DNA of 64,000 bases from Bradyrhizobium sp. (GTDB lineage Bacteria > Pseudomonadota > Alphaproteobacteria > Rhizobiales > Beijerinckiaceae): assembly GCA_004799435.1 (NCBI GenBank), contig SSMV01000089.1, forward strand, positions 31,076-95,075, in the 5' to 3' direction. Below the pieces are notes generated by a model. The model was not told where the DNA came from. It saw only the letters and a program-made list of their open reading frames with translations, and did not search any database. Shown here piece by piece: positions 8,746-17,974 of this stretch; positions within the stretch are counted from its first letter, which is position 1, and each line of letters opens with the position of its first letter. The position numbers and the translations under genes were made by a program.

Positions 8746-9552
8746 ATGCGGGCCTATCTGGAACTCTTGCGCGAAGCGCTCGAAAAGGGCGTGGTCAAAG
8801 GCGATCGCACCGGCACGGGCGTGCGCTCGCTGTTTGGCCGCCAGATCCGTTTCGACCTCGCGCACGGGTTTCCGCTCGTCACGACCAAGAAGCTGCATCT
8901 CAAGGCGATCGTCCACGAGCTGATCTGGTTTCTCAACGGCGAAACCAACATCGCCTATCTGAAGAAAAACGGCGTTTCGATCTGGGACGAATGGGCCGAT
9001 TCCCAGGGCGAGCTGGGTCCGGTCTATGGCCGGCAATGGCGGGCCTGGGAGGGGCGCGACGGCCGCGTCTATGACCAGATCGCCTGGCTGATCGCCGAAA
9101 TCCGCCGCAACCCCAATTCGCGACGGCTGATCGTGTCGGCGTGGAACGTGCCGGACATCGAGCGCATGAAACTGCCGCCCTGCCATTGCCTGTTTCAATT
9201 CTATGTCGCCAACGGAAGGCTCTCCTGTCAGCTCTATCAGCGTTCGGCCGATCTCTTTCTCGGCGTGCCGTTCAACATCGCCAGCTACGCGCTGCTGACC
9301 CATCTGGTCGCGCGCGAATGCGGTCTTGAGGTCGGCGAATTCGTCCACACCTTCGGCGACGCGCATCTCTACGCCAATCACGAGGCGCAGGCGCGCGAGC
9401 AATTGTCGCGCGAGCCGCGCCCGCTGCCGCGCCTTGTGCTTAGTCCCGCCAGGCCTTCGCCGCGCGGCGCGCTATTCGATCTCGAGGCCGAGGCGATTCG
9501 CTTCGAGGGTTACGATCCCTGGCCGGCGATCAAAGCGCCGGTGGCGGTGTGA
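8746..9552 (+). CDS. thyA: Thymidylate synthase
   Basis: A 268-residue ThyA that methylates dUMP to dTMP using methylene-tetrahydrofolate. Signatures: GDRTGTG and [11 protein letters not shown] near the N-terminus, the catalytic cysteine in [10 protein letters not shown] near residue 146, [20 protein letters not shown], and HLYANHEAQ near the C-terminus. GGCGGAG precedes the ATG. Its stop overlaps the GTG start of folA by four bases, giving the classic thyA-folA coupled pair in which folate oxidised by ThyA is reduced again by DHFR. Confidence 0.98.
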   Translation: MRAYLELLREALEKGVVKGDRTGTGVRSLFGRQIRFDLAHGFPLVTTKKLHLKAIVHELIWFLNGETNIAYLKKNGVSIWDEWADSQGELGPVYGRQWRAWEGRDGRVYDQIAWLIAEIRRNPNSRRLIVSAWNVPDIERMKLPPCHCLFQFYVANGRLSCQLYQRSADLFLGVPFNIASYALLTHLVARECGLEVGEFVHTFGDAHLYANHEAQAREQLSREPRPLPRLVLSPARPSPRGALFDLEAEAIRFEGYDPWPAIKAPVAV

Positions 9553-10085
9553 CGGCGCCGCAGATTGTCCTGATCGCGGCGGTGGCGCGCAATGGCGTCA
9601 TCGGTGCAGCGAACGCCTTGCCCTGGCGCCTGTCGAGCGACCTCAAGCATTTCAAGGCGGCGACGCTGGGCAAGCCGCTCGTCATGGGCCGCAAGACCTA
9701 TCAGTCGATCGGGTCGCCGCTGCCCGGACGCATCACGATCGTCGTAACGCGCGATTCCCGTTTTGGCGCCGAGGGCGTCTCTGTCGCCCGCGGCATCGAC
9801 GAGGCGCTGAGCCTTGCGGAGGCGGCGGCGCGGGCGAACGGATCGAGCGAGATTATCGTCGCCGGTGGCGGCGAAATCTACGCCGAGACGATTGGCCGCG
9901 CGACGCGGCTGCTGATTACCGAAGTCGATCTTGCGCCCGATGGCGACGCGCGATTTCCGGCGATCGACGCCAAGCTGTGGCGCGAAGCGCGCCGCGAACC
10001 GGGCCAGCGCGGCCCCCGCGACGACGCGGATTTCGCTTTCGTCGAATATGAGCGGGTCACGCCCGGAAAATCTTTCCCGGATTGA
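9549..10085 (+). CDS. folA: Dihydrofolate reductase
   Basis: A 178-residue NADPH-dependent reductase of dihydrofolate. Recognisable segments: [22 protein letters not shown] (folate and cofactor contacts), [23 protein letters not shown], and the NADPH-site [15 protein letters not shown]. It starts with GTG inside the thyA stop codon (GTGA overlap). Its 3' end overlaps the convergent oxidoreductase gene by 29 bases. Confidence 0.97.
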   Translation: MTAPQIVLIAAVARNGVIGAANALPWRLSSDLKHFKAATLGKPLVMGRKTYQSIGSPLPGRITIVVTRDSRFGAEGVSVARGIDEALSLAEAAARANGSSEIIVAGGGEIYAETIGRATRLLITEVDLAPDGDARFPAIDAKLWREARREPGQRGPRDDADFAFVEYERVTPGKSFPD

Positions 10086-11487
10086 ACAGATTCTGCGGAT
10101 CGAAGGCGAGTTTGATCCGGCGCATCAGGTCGATCGCTTCGGGGCCAAGTTCAGCTTCGACATAGGGGATCTTCTTCTGGCCGACGCCATGCTCGCCGGT
10201 GCAGGTGCCGTCCATTGCGACGGCGCGCCGGGCGAGACGGTCGATGAAATGCTCGGCGCGCGCGACCTCGTCCGGATCGTTCATGTCGATCAGCGCGCTG
10301 ACATGAAAATTGCCGTCGCCGACATGGCCGACGATCGGCGCGATCAGCTTGTGCTCGGCGATGTCGCGCTGCGTCTCTTCGACGCAATCGGCCAGACGCG
10401 AAATCGGCACGCAGGCGTCGGTGGCGAGCGCCCGCGCGCCGGGCCTGAGCGCCACCGCCGCCCAATAGGCGTCGTGGCGCGCCTGCCAGAGCCGGCTGCG
10501 CTCCTCCGGCTTCGTCGCCCAGACGAAAGGACCGCCCGTGTAGTCGGCGGCAATCTCGTCGAAGCGGCGGGCCTGTTCGGCGACGCTTTCCGGACTGCCG
10601 TGAAACTCGACGAAGAGCGTCGGCTGCTCGGGCAGCGCCAGCTTGGAATAGGCGTTGCAGGCTTTGACCTGGAGCGCGTCGAGCAATTCGATGCGGGCGA
10701 CCGGCAGGCCTGACTGGATCGTCGCGATTGTCGCGTCGCAGGCGGCGCGCACCGTTTCGAACGGACAATGCCCGCCGGCGATCGCCTCGGGGACGCCAGC
10801 GAGACGCAGAGTGACTTCGACAATCGCGCCGAGCGTTCCCTCCGAGCCGACGAAGAGGCGCGTCAGGTCGTAGCCGGCGGAGCTCTTCTTCGCCCGGCTG
10901 GCGGTGCGCAGATAGGCGCCATCGGCGGTGACGACGCCGAGCGACAGCACGCGGTCCTTCATCGTGCCATAGCGCACGGCGTTGGTGCCCGACGCGCGGG
11001 TCGCCGCCATGCCGCCGATCGAGGCGTCGGCGCCGGGATCGATCGGGAAGAAAAGACCGGTGTCGCGCAGATGCTCGTTGAGCGCTTTGCGCGTCACACC
11101 GGGCTCGACGACGCAGTCGAGGTCTTCGGCATTGACGGCGAGCACGCGATTCATCTGCGAGACGTCAATCGACAATCCGCCATGCAGCGCGTTGACATGA
11201 CCTTCGAGCGACGTGCCGGCGCCGAACGGCACGATTGGCGCGTCATGCGCGGCGCAGATGCGGACGGCGTCGATCACGTCCTGGCGCGAGCGAGCGAAGA
11301 GGACCGCGTCGGGCGGCGCCGTCTCGATCCAGGTGAGGGTATGGCCGTGCTGCTGCCGGACCGCTTCCGACGTCGCCAGCGCATCGCCGAAACGCGCCGC
11401 CAGCGCGGCGGTCAAATCCGCCACAATGCCGGCGGAGAGCCGGCCTTCGCGGCGACGCAGAGAGACGCGAGCATCGGCGGAGATCAA
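10057..11487 (-). CDS. FAD-linked 2-hydroxyacid dehydrogenase (D-lactate/glycolate oxidase GlcD-like)
   Basis: A 476-residue flavoprotein of the VAO/p-cresol methylhydroxylase fold. The FAD-binding half shows VPFGAGTSLEGH and PGADASIGGMAATRASGTNAVRYG; the C-terminal cap ends with CTGEHGVGQKK and LFNPGKIF, typical of D-lactate dehydrogenase (cytochrome) and GlcD. Substrate is likely D-lactate or glycolate, passing electrons to a quinone or cytochrome. The ORF begins with TTG; a GTG 22 codons in is an alternative, so the N-terminus is uncertain. It is divergent from the hydroxypyruvate isomerase gene, which supports a link to glyoxylate metabolism. Confidence 0.9.
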   Translation of the reverse strand: MISADARVSLRRREGRLSAGIVADLTAALAARFGDALATSEAVRQQHGHTLTWIETAPPDAVLFARSRQDVIDAVRICAAHDAPIVPFGAGTSLEGHVNALHGGLSIDVSQMNRVLAVNAEDLDCVVEPGVTRKALNEHLRDTGLFFPIDPGADASIGGMAATRASGTNAVRYGTMKDRVLSLGVVTADGAYLRTASRAKKSSAGYDLTRLFVGSEGTLGAIVEVTLRLAGVPEAIAGGHCPFETVRAACDATIATIQSGLPVARIELLDALQVKACNAYSKLALPEQPTLFVEFHGSPESVAEQARRFDEIAADYTGGPFVWATKPEERSRLWQARHDAYWAAVALRPGARALATDACVPISRLADCVEETQRDIAEHKLIAPIVGHVGDGNFHVSALIDMNDPDEVARAEHFIDRLARRAVAMDGTCTGEHGVGQKKIPYVEAELGPEAIDLMRRIKLAFDPQNLFNPGKIFRA

Positions 11488-11687
11488 TGGCGCATCCCAG
11501 CATATTGGAGAGAAGGGCGCGGCTATTGTGCCTCAGCGCCGGCGCTGCAAGCAATGTTTGGGGGCAATGCTTGCGGGAGAGGCGCCCCGGTCGCCGCAAG
11601 GAAGGCTGGACAAGGCGCCTCAGTTCGTTGAATTTGTGCGCCGCAACGAGGGACGCGGCGGCGGCGGCCTTCGCAAGGGAAGGGTTC

Positions 11688-12479
11688 ATGGCGAAATTCT
11701 CCGCCAATCTGTCGATGCTGTTCACCGAACGGCCGTTTCTCGACCGTTTCTCGGCGGCGGCGCGGGCGGGATTTCGCGGCGTCGAATATATGAGCCCCTA
11801 CGGCTATCCGGCGCGCGAGATCGCCGCGCGATTGCGCGACAATGGCCTCAACCAAGTTTTGTTCAATCTTCCCGTGGGCGACTGGGAAAGGGGCGATCGC
11901 GGCTACGCCTGTCAGCCCGATCGCGTCGAGGAATTTCGCGAAGGCGTCGCGCGGGCGGTCGACTATGCGCTGGCGCTTGGCTGCCCGACCGTCAATTGCC
12001 TCGCCGGCATTCCTTCGCCGCGCTCGACCATTTCCGAGACTCATCGCGCGCTGGTCGACAATCTGCACTACGCCGCCGACCGGCTCGGCGCAGCGGGCGT
12101 GCTGCTGGTTATAGAACCCGTCAATCGTTTCGATATGCCCAGTTTCGCCATAACCCGTAGCGACCGCGCGCTCGACATCATCGACGAGACCGGTTCGAGC
12201 AACATCAAACTGCAATATGACGTCTACCACATGCAGCGCATGGAGGGCGATCTGGCGACGACGATCGAGCGTCTCCTGCCGCGCATCGGACATGTCCAGA
12301 TCGCCGGCAATCCCGGCCGCAACGAGCCCAATTTTGGCGAGATCAATTATCGCTTCCTGATCGAACGGCTCGACATCCTGGGTTACGACGGCTGGGTCGG
12401 CGCGGAATATCATCCGCGTGGTCGCACCGAGGACGGCCTGTCCTGGTTCTCCGCCTATCGCACCAAGGGCGAGGGGTAA
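11688..12479 (+). CDS. hyi: Hydroxypyruvate isomerase
   Basis: A 263-residue xylose-isomerase-like TIM barrel that interconverts hydroxypyruvate and tartronate semialdehyde. Motifs include FSANLSMLFTERPFLDRF at the start, LFNLPVGDWERGDRG, LLVIEPVNRFDMP and QYDVYHMQRMEGD, with metal ligands expected at the Glu of EPVN, the Asp of YDVYH and the Glu of GAEYHP. GGGAAGGG precedes the ATG. It is fused in translation to the glycerate kinase gene (TAATG overlap), giving a short glyoxylate-to-glycerate unit. No tartronate semialdehyde reductase is in view. Confidence 0.92.
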   Translation: MAKFSANLSMLFTERPFLDRFSAAARAGFRGVEYMSPYGYPAREIAARLRDNGLNQVLFNLPVGDWERGDRGYACQPDRVEEFREGVARAVDYALALGCPTVNCLAGIPSPRSTISETHRALVDNLHYAADRLGAAGVLLVIEPVNRFDMPSFAITRSDRALDIIDETGSSNIKLQYDVYHMQRMEGDLATTIERLLPRIGHVQIAGNPGRNEPNFGEINYRFLIERLDILGYDGWVGAEYHPRGRTEDGLSWFSAYRTKGEG

Positions 12480-13771
12480 TGGGAGACGCCGCGGGTCGGC
12501 GTGAGCGCGATCCGCGCGGATTCTTGCGCACGCTCTTCGACGCGGCGGTCGAAGCGGCTTCGCCCGCCAAAACATTGGCCGGGTTTCTGCCGCCGCCGCC
12601 CAAGGGCCGCACCATTGTCGTCGGCGCCGGCAAGGCGGCCGCCGCCATGGCGGCTGCGGTCGAAGCGGCCTGGCGCGGCCCGCTCGAGGGCCTCGTCGTC
12701 ACCCGTTATGGCCATGGCGCGCCCACAAAACGCGTCGAAGTGGTCGAGGCTTCGCATCCGATGCCGGATGCGGCAGGCGCCGCCGCCGCGGCGCGCATTC
12801 TCGAACGCGTCAAGGGTCTCACCGAGGACGATCTCGTTCTCTGCCTGATCTCGGGCGGCGCATCGGCGCTGCTGGCGTTGCCCGCTCGCGGCGTCAGCTT
12901 CGAGGAAAAGCGAGCGATCAACGCGGCGCTGCTGAGAAGCGGCGCCGATATCGCGGCGATGAACTGCGTGCGCAAACATCTCTCGGCGATCAAGGGCGGC
13001 CGTCTGGCGCTCGCCGCCGCGCCGGCAAACGTGGTCGGCCTGATTATCTCCGACGTGCCGGGCGACGATCCGGCAACCATCGGGTCGGGACCGACGGTCG
13101 CCGATCCGACCACCTCGGCCGAAGCGCTGGCGATCCTGCGCCGCTATAGGATTGAAGCGTCTCCTTCGGTCGTCGCGCATCTCGAAAGCGCCGCGTCGGA
13201 AACGCCGAAGCCCGGCGATGCGCGCTTCGCCAAAGTGTCGAATGTCATCGTCGCGACGCCCTTCGCCGCGCTTCGCGCTGCGGCCGATGTGGCGCGCGCC
13301 GTGGGCGTCACGCCGGTTCTGCTCGGCGACGCCATCGAGGGCGAGGCGCGCGAAGTCGGCCGCGTCCTGGCTGGCGTTGCGCTGTCGGCCGCCCGCCACG
13401 ACGCGCCGGCCGCCGCGCCATGCGTGTTGCTGTCAGGCGGCGAGACGACGGTGACCATGCGCGGCAAGGGCAGGGGCGGGCGCAACGCCGAATTCCTGCT
13501 CGCGCTGGCCATTGCGCTTGCCGGCGCGCCGCGCATTTTCGCGCTTGCCGCCGACACTGACGGGATCGACGGCAGCGAGGACAACGCCGGCGCATTCATC
13601 GCGCCCGACACGCTGGCGCGCGCCGCCGCGCTTGGCCTTAATCCACGCCAATGTCTCGCCGACAATGACGCCTATTCGCTCTTCGCCGCGCTTGGCGATC
13701 TTGTCGTCACCGGCCCGACCCGGACTAATGTCAATGATTTCCGCGCCATCCTGATCGAGCAGGCGGTTTGA
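12479..13771 (+). CDS. Glycerate kinase, MOFRL type (glycerate 2-kinase)
   Basis: A 430-residue kinase that phosphorylates D-glycerate to 2-phosphoglycerate, the type used by the serine cycle in methylotrophs and by glyoxylate pathways. The DUF4147 N-terminal half shows VGAGKAAAAMAAAVE and LVLCLISGGASALL, then KHLSAIKGGRLA; the MOFRL C-terminal half has CVLLSGGETTVTMRGKGRGGRNAEF and AADTDGIDG. It overlaps the upstream hyi stop by one base. Confidence 0.95.
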   Translation: MGDAAGRRERDPRGFLRTLFDAAVEAASPAKTLAGFLPPPPKGRTIVVGAGKAAAAMAAAVEAAWRGPLEGLVVTRYGHGAPTKRVEVVEASHPMPDAAGAAAAARILERVKGLTEDDLVLCLISGGASALLALPARGVSFEEKRAINAALLRSGADIAAMNCVRKHLSAIKGGRLALAAAPANVVGLIISDVPGDDPATIGSGPTVADPTTSAEALAILRRYRIEASPSVVAHLESAASETPKPGDARFAKVSNVIVATPFAALRAAADVARAVGVTPVLLGDAIEGEAREVGRVLAGVALSAARHDAPAAAPCVLLSGGETTVTMRGKGRGGRNAEFLLALAIALAGAPRIFALAADTDGIDGSEDNAGAFIAPDTLARAAALGLNPRQCLADNDAYSLFAALGDLVVTGPTRTNVNDFRAILIEQAV

Positions 13772-13805
13772 ACGCGCGGTCGAAATCCGCATTGAGGAGT
13801 TCGTT

Positions 13806-15869
13806 GTGGCGCAATCGTCAGGCCTTGGGGAGAACCCGCTGCTCGAATCCTGGGACGCGCCCTTTGGCGCCGCGCCCTTCGCCAGCATCCACCCCGAGCA
13901 TTTTCGCCCCGCCTTCGACGCCGCGCTTGCCGAGCGGCGCCGTGAGGTCGCGGCCATCGCTTCCGAGCCCGCGCCGGCCTCTTTCGACAATACGATCGCC
14001 GCGCTGGAGCGCGCCGGCGCGACGCTGGACCGAGTGAGCGCGGTCTTCTTTCACCTCGCCAGCGCCGACACAAACGACGAGCTGCAGCGAATCGAACGCG
14101 AGATCGCGCCCATCCTGTCGCGCGAGCGCAGCGCGCTGCTGCTTGACGACGCGCTGTTTCAGCGGATCGAGGCGCTCCAACGCGCGGTCGAGACTCTCGG
14201 CCTCGACGCCGAGCAGAAGCGCGCCTTCGAGCGCTGGCGCACCGCCTTCCTGCGCGCCGGCGCCGGTCTTGCGCCCGAGAAGAAAGCGCGGCTGGCGGCG
14301 ATCGGCGAGCGGCTGGCGAGCCTCGGCGCGGCCTTCGGTCAGAATGTGCTGGCCGACGAGAAGGCTTTCGCCCTTGTGCTCGACGGGTCCGACGATCTCG
14401 CCGGTCTGCCCGAAAGCCTCGTCACGGCGGCGGCGGAAGCGGCGGTTGCGCGCGGTCTCGCGGGCAAACATGTGGCGACGCTCTCGCGCTCGTCCTATGA
14501 ACCCTTCATGCAGTCTTCGGCGCGCCGCGATCTGCGCGAGGCGATGTTTCGCGCCTTTGTCGCGCGCGGCGCCGGCGGCGGCGACCATGACAATGCGGCG
14601 ATCATGCGCGAGACGGTTCAACTGCGCGACGAGCGCGCGCATCTCCTCGGCTACGCGAGCTTCGCCGATTATCGCCTCGCCGACAGCATGGCCAAGACGC
14701 CCGCGGCGGCGTTAGGCCTGCTCGATCGCGTCTGGGCGCCGGCGCGCGCCGAGGCTTTGCACGAAGCCGAGGCGCTGCAGGCGATGATCGCCGCCGAGGG
14801 CGGCAATTTCGATCTTAAGCCCTGGGATTGGCGCTATTACGCCGAAAAGCGGCGCAAGGCGCTTTACGACATCGACGCGGCCGAACTGGCGCCCTATCTG
14901 CCGCTCGAATCGATGATTGCCGCGGCGTTCGAGGTCGCGCACAGACTGTTCGGCCTCAGCTTCGTCGCGCGCGACGACATTCCGCTGCCGCACGCCGACG
15001 CGCGCGCCTGGGAAGCGCGCGGGCCGGATGGCGCGCCGATCGCGCTCTTCATCGGCGATTATTTCGCTCGGCCCTCCAAGCGCAGCGGCGCCTGGATGAG
15101 CGCGCTGCGCGATCAGCAGCGGTTCGATGGGCCTGTCCTGCCCATCGTCGTCAATGTCATGAGCTTCGCGCGCGCCAGCGAGGCTCAACCCTGTCTGCTC
15201 AGTCTCGACGAGGCGCATACGTTGTTTCACGAATTCGGTCATGGGCTGCATGGCATGTTGTCGGACGTAACCTATCCGCTGCTATCGGGCACGCATGTAT
15301 CGCGCGACTTCGTCGAATTTCCCTCGCAGCTCTATGAACATTGGCTGGAGCGGCCGGAGATCCTGCGCGCTTTTGCGCGCCATCACGCGACGGGCGCGCC
15401 GATGCCCGAGGCGCTGATCGCCCGGCTCGCCGAGGCGCGTCGCTTCAATCAGGGCTTCGCCACGGTGGAATTCGTCGCCTCGGCGCTGGTCGATCTGCAA
15501 TTGCACCGCCGCGCCGGTCCCGGCGCCATCGATGTCGCGGATTTCGAAGCGCAAACGCTGGCGGCGATCGGCATGCCGGCGGCGATCGCGCCGCGCCATG
15601 CGGCGGCGCATTTCCAGCACGTCTTCTCGGGCGACGGCTACGCTTCGGCCTATTACAGCTATCTCTGGTCGGAAATCCTCGACGCCGACGGTTTCGAGGC
15701 TTTCGAGGCGGCGGGCGACGATTTCGCCCCCGCGCTGGCCGAGCGGCTCAAGCGCTTCGTCTATGCGGCCGGCAATCTGCGCGAGCCCGAGGCGGCCTAT
15801 CGCGCCTTTCGCGGTCGCGACCCCTCGCCCGATGCGCTACTGCGCAAACGCGGACTGGTCGAAAGCTGA
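13806..15869 (+). CDS. M3 family zinc oligopeptidase (Dcp/OpdA-like)
   Basis: A 687-residue metallopeptidase of the thimet oligopeptidase family, cytoplasmic, degrading short peptides. The zinc motif is LFHEFGHGLHGML near residue 473, followed by GTHVSRDFVEFPSQLYEHW. The N-terminus NPLLESWDAPFGAAPF is characteristic of the peptidyl-dipeptidase Dcp branch. No signal peptide. The start is GTG with TTGAGGAG upstream. It lies 34 bases after glycerate kinase on the same strand but is functionally unrelated. Confidence 0.95.
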   Translation: MAQSSGLGENPLLESWDAPFGAAPFASIHPEHFRPAFDAALAERRREVAAIASEPAPASFDNTIAALERAGATLDRVSAVFFHLASADTNDELQRIEREIAPILSRERSALLLDDALFQRIEALQRAVETLGLDAEQKRAFERWRTAFLRAGAGLAPEKKARLAAIGERLASLGAAFGQNVLADEKAFALVLDGSDDLAGLPESLVTAAAEAAVARGLAGKHVATLSRSSYEPFMQSSARRDLREAMFRAFVARGAGGGDHDNAAIMRETVQLRDERAHLLGYASFADYRLADSMAKTPAAALGLLDRVWAPARAEALHEAEALQAMIAAEGGNFDLKPWDWRYYAEKRRKALYDIDAAELAPYLPLESMIAAAFEVAHRLFGLSFVARDDIPLPHADARAWEARGPDGAPIALFIGDYFARPSKRSGAWMSALRDQQRFDGPVLPIVVNVMSFARASEAQPCLLSLDEAHTLFHEFGHGLHGMLSDVTYPLLSGTHVSRDFVEFPSQLYEHWLERPEILRAFARHHATGAPMPEALIARLAEARRFNQGFATVEFVASALVDLQLHRRAGPGAIDVADFEAQTLAAIGMPAAIAPRHAAAHFQHVFSGDGYASAYYSYLWSEILDADGFEAFEAAGDDFAPALAERLKRFVYAAGNLREPEAAYRAFRGRDPSPDALLRKRGLVES

Positions 15870-15886
15870 GACAACGCCCCCATCGC

Positions 15887-15992
15887 GTCATGACCGGGCT
15901 TGTCCCGGTCATCCAAGAGGCGCCGCTGCAAAGCCCTCAGGGATTGGGGGCCTCGGTCAGTCGTGGATGCCCGGCTCAAGGCCGGGCATGAC
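15887..15992. repeat. Intergenic palindromic repeat, CATGACCGGGC family
   Basis: A bipartite element with the stem TCATGACCGGG/CCCGGTCAT on the left and GATGCCCGGC/GCCGGGCAT on the right; outer ends GTCATGAC and GCATGAC also pair. A truncated similar start (TGACCGGGCTTGTCCC) occurs again at about 17,006. Such elements are scattered between genes in Hyphomicrobiales genomes. Confidence 0.6.
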
Positions 15993-16017
15993 AGGCGCGC
16001 CAATGCTTTGCGTCCCT

Positions 16018-16038
16018 TCTCCCCGCAAACGGGGAGAG
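16018..16038. terminator. Bidirectional hairpin between convergent genes
   Basis: TCTCCCCG and CGGGGAGA pair around a short CAAA loop, between the M3 peptidase and the convergent small secreted-protein gene. The same stem recurs near 17,030 and 17,112, so it is also a repeated intergenic element. Confidence 0.45.
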
Positions 16039-16044
16039 GGGATG

Positions 16045-16377
16045 CTACTGCAGCGTCAGCTCGGCAGTCGCATCGTTGTTCCCGCTATGCAGCGTTGCAT
16101 GCGCGGTCTTCTCGCCCGTCCTTGTGAGGGTGACGTTGTTGCCCTCATCTTCGTAGGTGATTTTTGTCGCGGTCACGACGCTGGCGGCCACCGGATGGGA
16201 CACACCCTGATAAGAGTAGCTCACGACCCGATTGCCCGCGACAGTGACCGAGGTGGCCTGCTGCGCGTTGCCTCCCCATTCACCGCTCCAGGTCCCATTC
16301 CATCCAGACGCCAGGGCGGACGAAGACATTGTCGCAAAGATCGCGGCTGCTAACACCCAACGGAAATGGCGCGTCAT
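16045..16377 (-). CDS. Small exported protein of unknown function
   Basis: A 110-residue protein with a clear Sec signal peptide (RHFRWVLAAAIFATMSSSALA, cleavage about residue 23). The mature part of about 87 residues is rich in Thr, Gly, Val and Asn and likely forms a small beta-sheet domain (GWNGTWSGEWGG, TSVTVAGNRVVSYSYQG). No cysteines. A GGAG ribosome site lies ten bases before the ATG. The GTWSGxW start resembles small periplasmic beta proteins, but I cannot name a family. Confidence 0.7.
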   Translation of the reverse strand: MTRHFRWVLAAAIFATMSSSALASGWNGTWSGEWGGNAQQATSVTVAGNRVVSYSYQGVSHPVAASVVTATKITYEDEGNNVTLTRTGEKTAHATLHSGNNDATAELTLQ

Positions 16378-16553
16378 AGGGCGAACTCCATATGTCTGTT
16401 GTGAACGCGGACGCCGCTGGAAGGTTCCTGATTTTGCGGCGGCGCCTGACGCTTGACGAGTTCGAACCGGAGCGGGGCATCGGCCGTCCGCACTTGAGGC
16501 CAGTGTAGCACGGCGCGCCGGGTCGATGCCGATCTCAACTTGAAATTTCCGTT

Positions 16554-16581
16554 CTTGAAACCCGCGATCCGCCGTCCTATT
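16554..16581 (+). promoter_or_regulatory. Putative sigma-32 (RpoH) promoter
   Basis: CTTGAA, 16 bases, then CCTATT: the same architecture and spacing as the hsp20 promoter at 7787. It lies 30 bases before the GTG of the 89-residue hypothetical gene, at the right distance to drive it. Confidence 0.45.
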
Positions 16582-16610
16582 CCTAGTTTGGCGTGAAGGG
16601 GGAGGCTTGC

Positions 16611-16880
16611 GTGCCGATCCGTGAATATCTCGACGATCGTTCAGTCTTCTCGCCGGAGACTGTGGCGATCATGAATCGAGCCTTCAGGACCGCGACCCTG
16701 CGGCTCGGGTTCGACGCCGGTCACGCCGACCGCGAAAGACTAGCCACGATCATCATTCATCTCGCGCGAGCAGAGCCGTCGCTTAGCGCGGCGACGCTTG
16801 CCGAGCAGGCCATTTCGACCTTGCATGTCGGCGGCCTCGTGCCCGGCGAGGGCATCGAACAAATCGGCGAAGGGGCGTAG
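16611..16880 (+). CDS. Hypothetical protein, possible heat-shock gene
   Basis: An 89-residue soluble, mostly helical protein beginning at GTG with GGGGGAGG seven bases upstream; the ORF track start six codons earlier lacks a ribosome site. It reads VPIREYLDDRSVFSPETVAIM, AFRTATLRLGF and HADRERLATIIIHLARAE; the first half looks like a short helical domain of a type seen in many Hyphomicrobiales hypothetical genes. A sigma-32-like promoter stands right before it. No function can be assigned. Confidence 0.6.
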   Translation: MPIREYLDDRSVFSPETVAIMNRAFRTATLRLGFDAGHADRERLATIIIHLARAEPSLSAATLAEQAISTLHVGGLVPGEGIEQIGEGA

Positions 16881-16903
16881 AGGCAAGTTGCGCCGCGCCT
16901 GAG

Positions 16904-16989
16904 CGTCATTGCGAGCAAAGCGAAGCAATCCAGACTTGGGTTGCGGCCGAGGCTTAGCCTGGATCGCTTCGCTGTCGCTCGCGATGACG
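16904..16989. repeat. Intergenic palindromic repeat, CGTCATTGCGAGC family
   Basis: The left arm CGTCATTGCGAGCAAAGCGA and the right arm GCTGTCGCTCGCGATGACG are near-perfect inverse complements around an internal CAATCCAG/CTGGAT pairing. This is a well-known long palindromic intergenic repeat type in alphaproteobacteria. The following 150 bases hold further hairpins (CTCCCCG...CGGGGAG) and no gene. Confidence 0.75.
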
Positions 16990-17167
16990 GCTTATTGTCT
17001 TCGTAATGACCGGGCTTGTCCCTTCTCCCCGCGGGCGGGGGGAAGGCTAGGATGAGGGGCGGGGAGGCGAGCCGCGATTGAACTGACAATCGCCACGCCC
17101 CTCACCCGTCCTCTCCCCGTAAACGGGGAGAGGGGCGCCGCATCATCGAAGACGGCGCGCCTTGCGC

Positions 17168-17944
17168 TCAGGAATCGCCGCCGAGCAGGCTGCCAAGCAA
17201 TCCGCCCGCTGCGCCGAGCGCCGCGCCCGCCGCAAGGCCGCCGGCGGCGGAGCCCGAGCCGGTGTCGCCGCCTTGCCTCGGCAGATAGCGGCCGATCTCC
17301 TCGGCGAGATTGAGGATCGGCATGCTCTGCAGCCAAATATGGCCGGGGCCGGTCAGCGTGGCGAGGAAGAGGCCTTCGCCGCCGAACAGAACATTCTTGA
17401 ATCCCTGCACGATCTGGATGTCGAAGCCGACGCTCGGCTCGAAGACGCCGACATGACCGGCGTGAACGAGCAGCTTCTCGCCGGGTGCGAGATCGCGCTC
17501 GACCAACTCGCCAGAAAGATCGAGCCAGACGAGGCCGGGGCCGGTCACCTTTTGCAGGATGAAACCGTCGCCACCGAAAAAGCCGGCGCCCAGCCGCTTC
17601 TGCCACGCGAGTTCGAGCGTCACCGATTTCTGCGCGACGAGGAAGGTCTCCTTGCGACAGATCAGGGATTGACCGGGCTGCAGCAGCGCCGGCACGATCG
17701 TGCCGGGAAAGCGCGGCGCGAAGGCGACATGGCCGGCGCCGCTGGCGGTGAAATCGGTGATGAAAAACGAGCCGCCGCCGAAGGAACGCTTCAGCCCGGC
17801 GAAGAAGCCGCCGCCGGTGTGGGTGTCCATTCTCACCTGATCGTTCATCCAGGCCATGGTGTTGGTCTGGCTATAGACCGTCTCGCCGGGCGCCAGGTCG
17901 ATCGCCACCGTCTGCATGACGGTTCCGGAGATCTGATATTGCAT
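17168..17944 (-). CDS. AIM24/TIGR00266 family protein
   Basis: A 258-residue protein of the TIGR00266 (AIM24, formerly DUF124) family, a double-sided beta-helix fold. Signature features: YQISGTVMQTVAIDLAPGETVYSQTNTMAWM, GGGFFAGLKRSFGGGSFFI, LICRKETFLVA and LFGGEGLFLATLTGPGHIWLQSMP. The C-terminus is a Gly/Ala tail (AAGAALGAAGGLLGSLLGG), common in members of the family. Function is poorly known; no signal peptide. It is 30 bases after the next gene upstream on the same strand, so possibly an operon. Confidence 0.92.
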   Translation of the reverse strand: MQYQISGTVMQTVAIDLAPGETVYSQTNTMAWMNDQVRMDTHTGGGFFAGLKRSFGGGSFFITDFTASGAGHVAFAPRFPGTIVPALLQPGQSLICRKETFLVAQKSVTLELAWQKRLGAGFFGGDGFILQKVTGPGLVWLDLSGELVERDLAPGEKLLVHAGHVGVFEPSVGFDIQIVQGFKNVLFGGEGLFLATLTGPGHIWLQSMPILNLAEEIGRYLPRQGGDTGSGSAAGGLAAGAALGAAGGLLGSLLGGDS

Positions 17945-17974
17945 CGCGCGTTCTCTCCTCAGGCGGCCTTGTCG

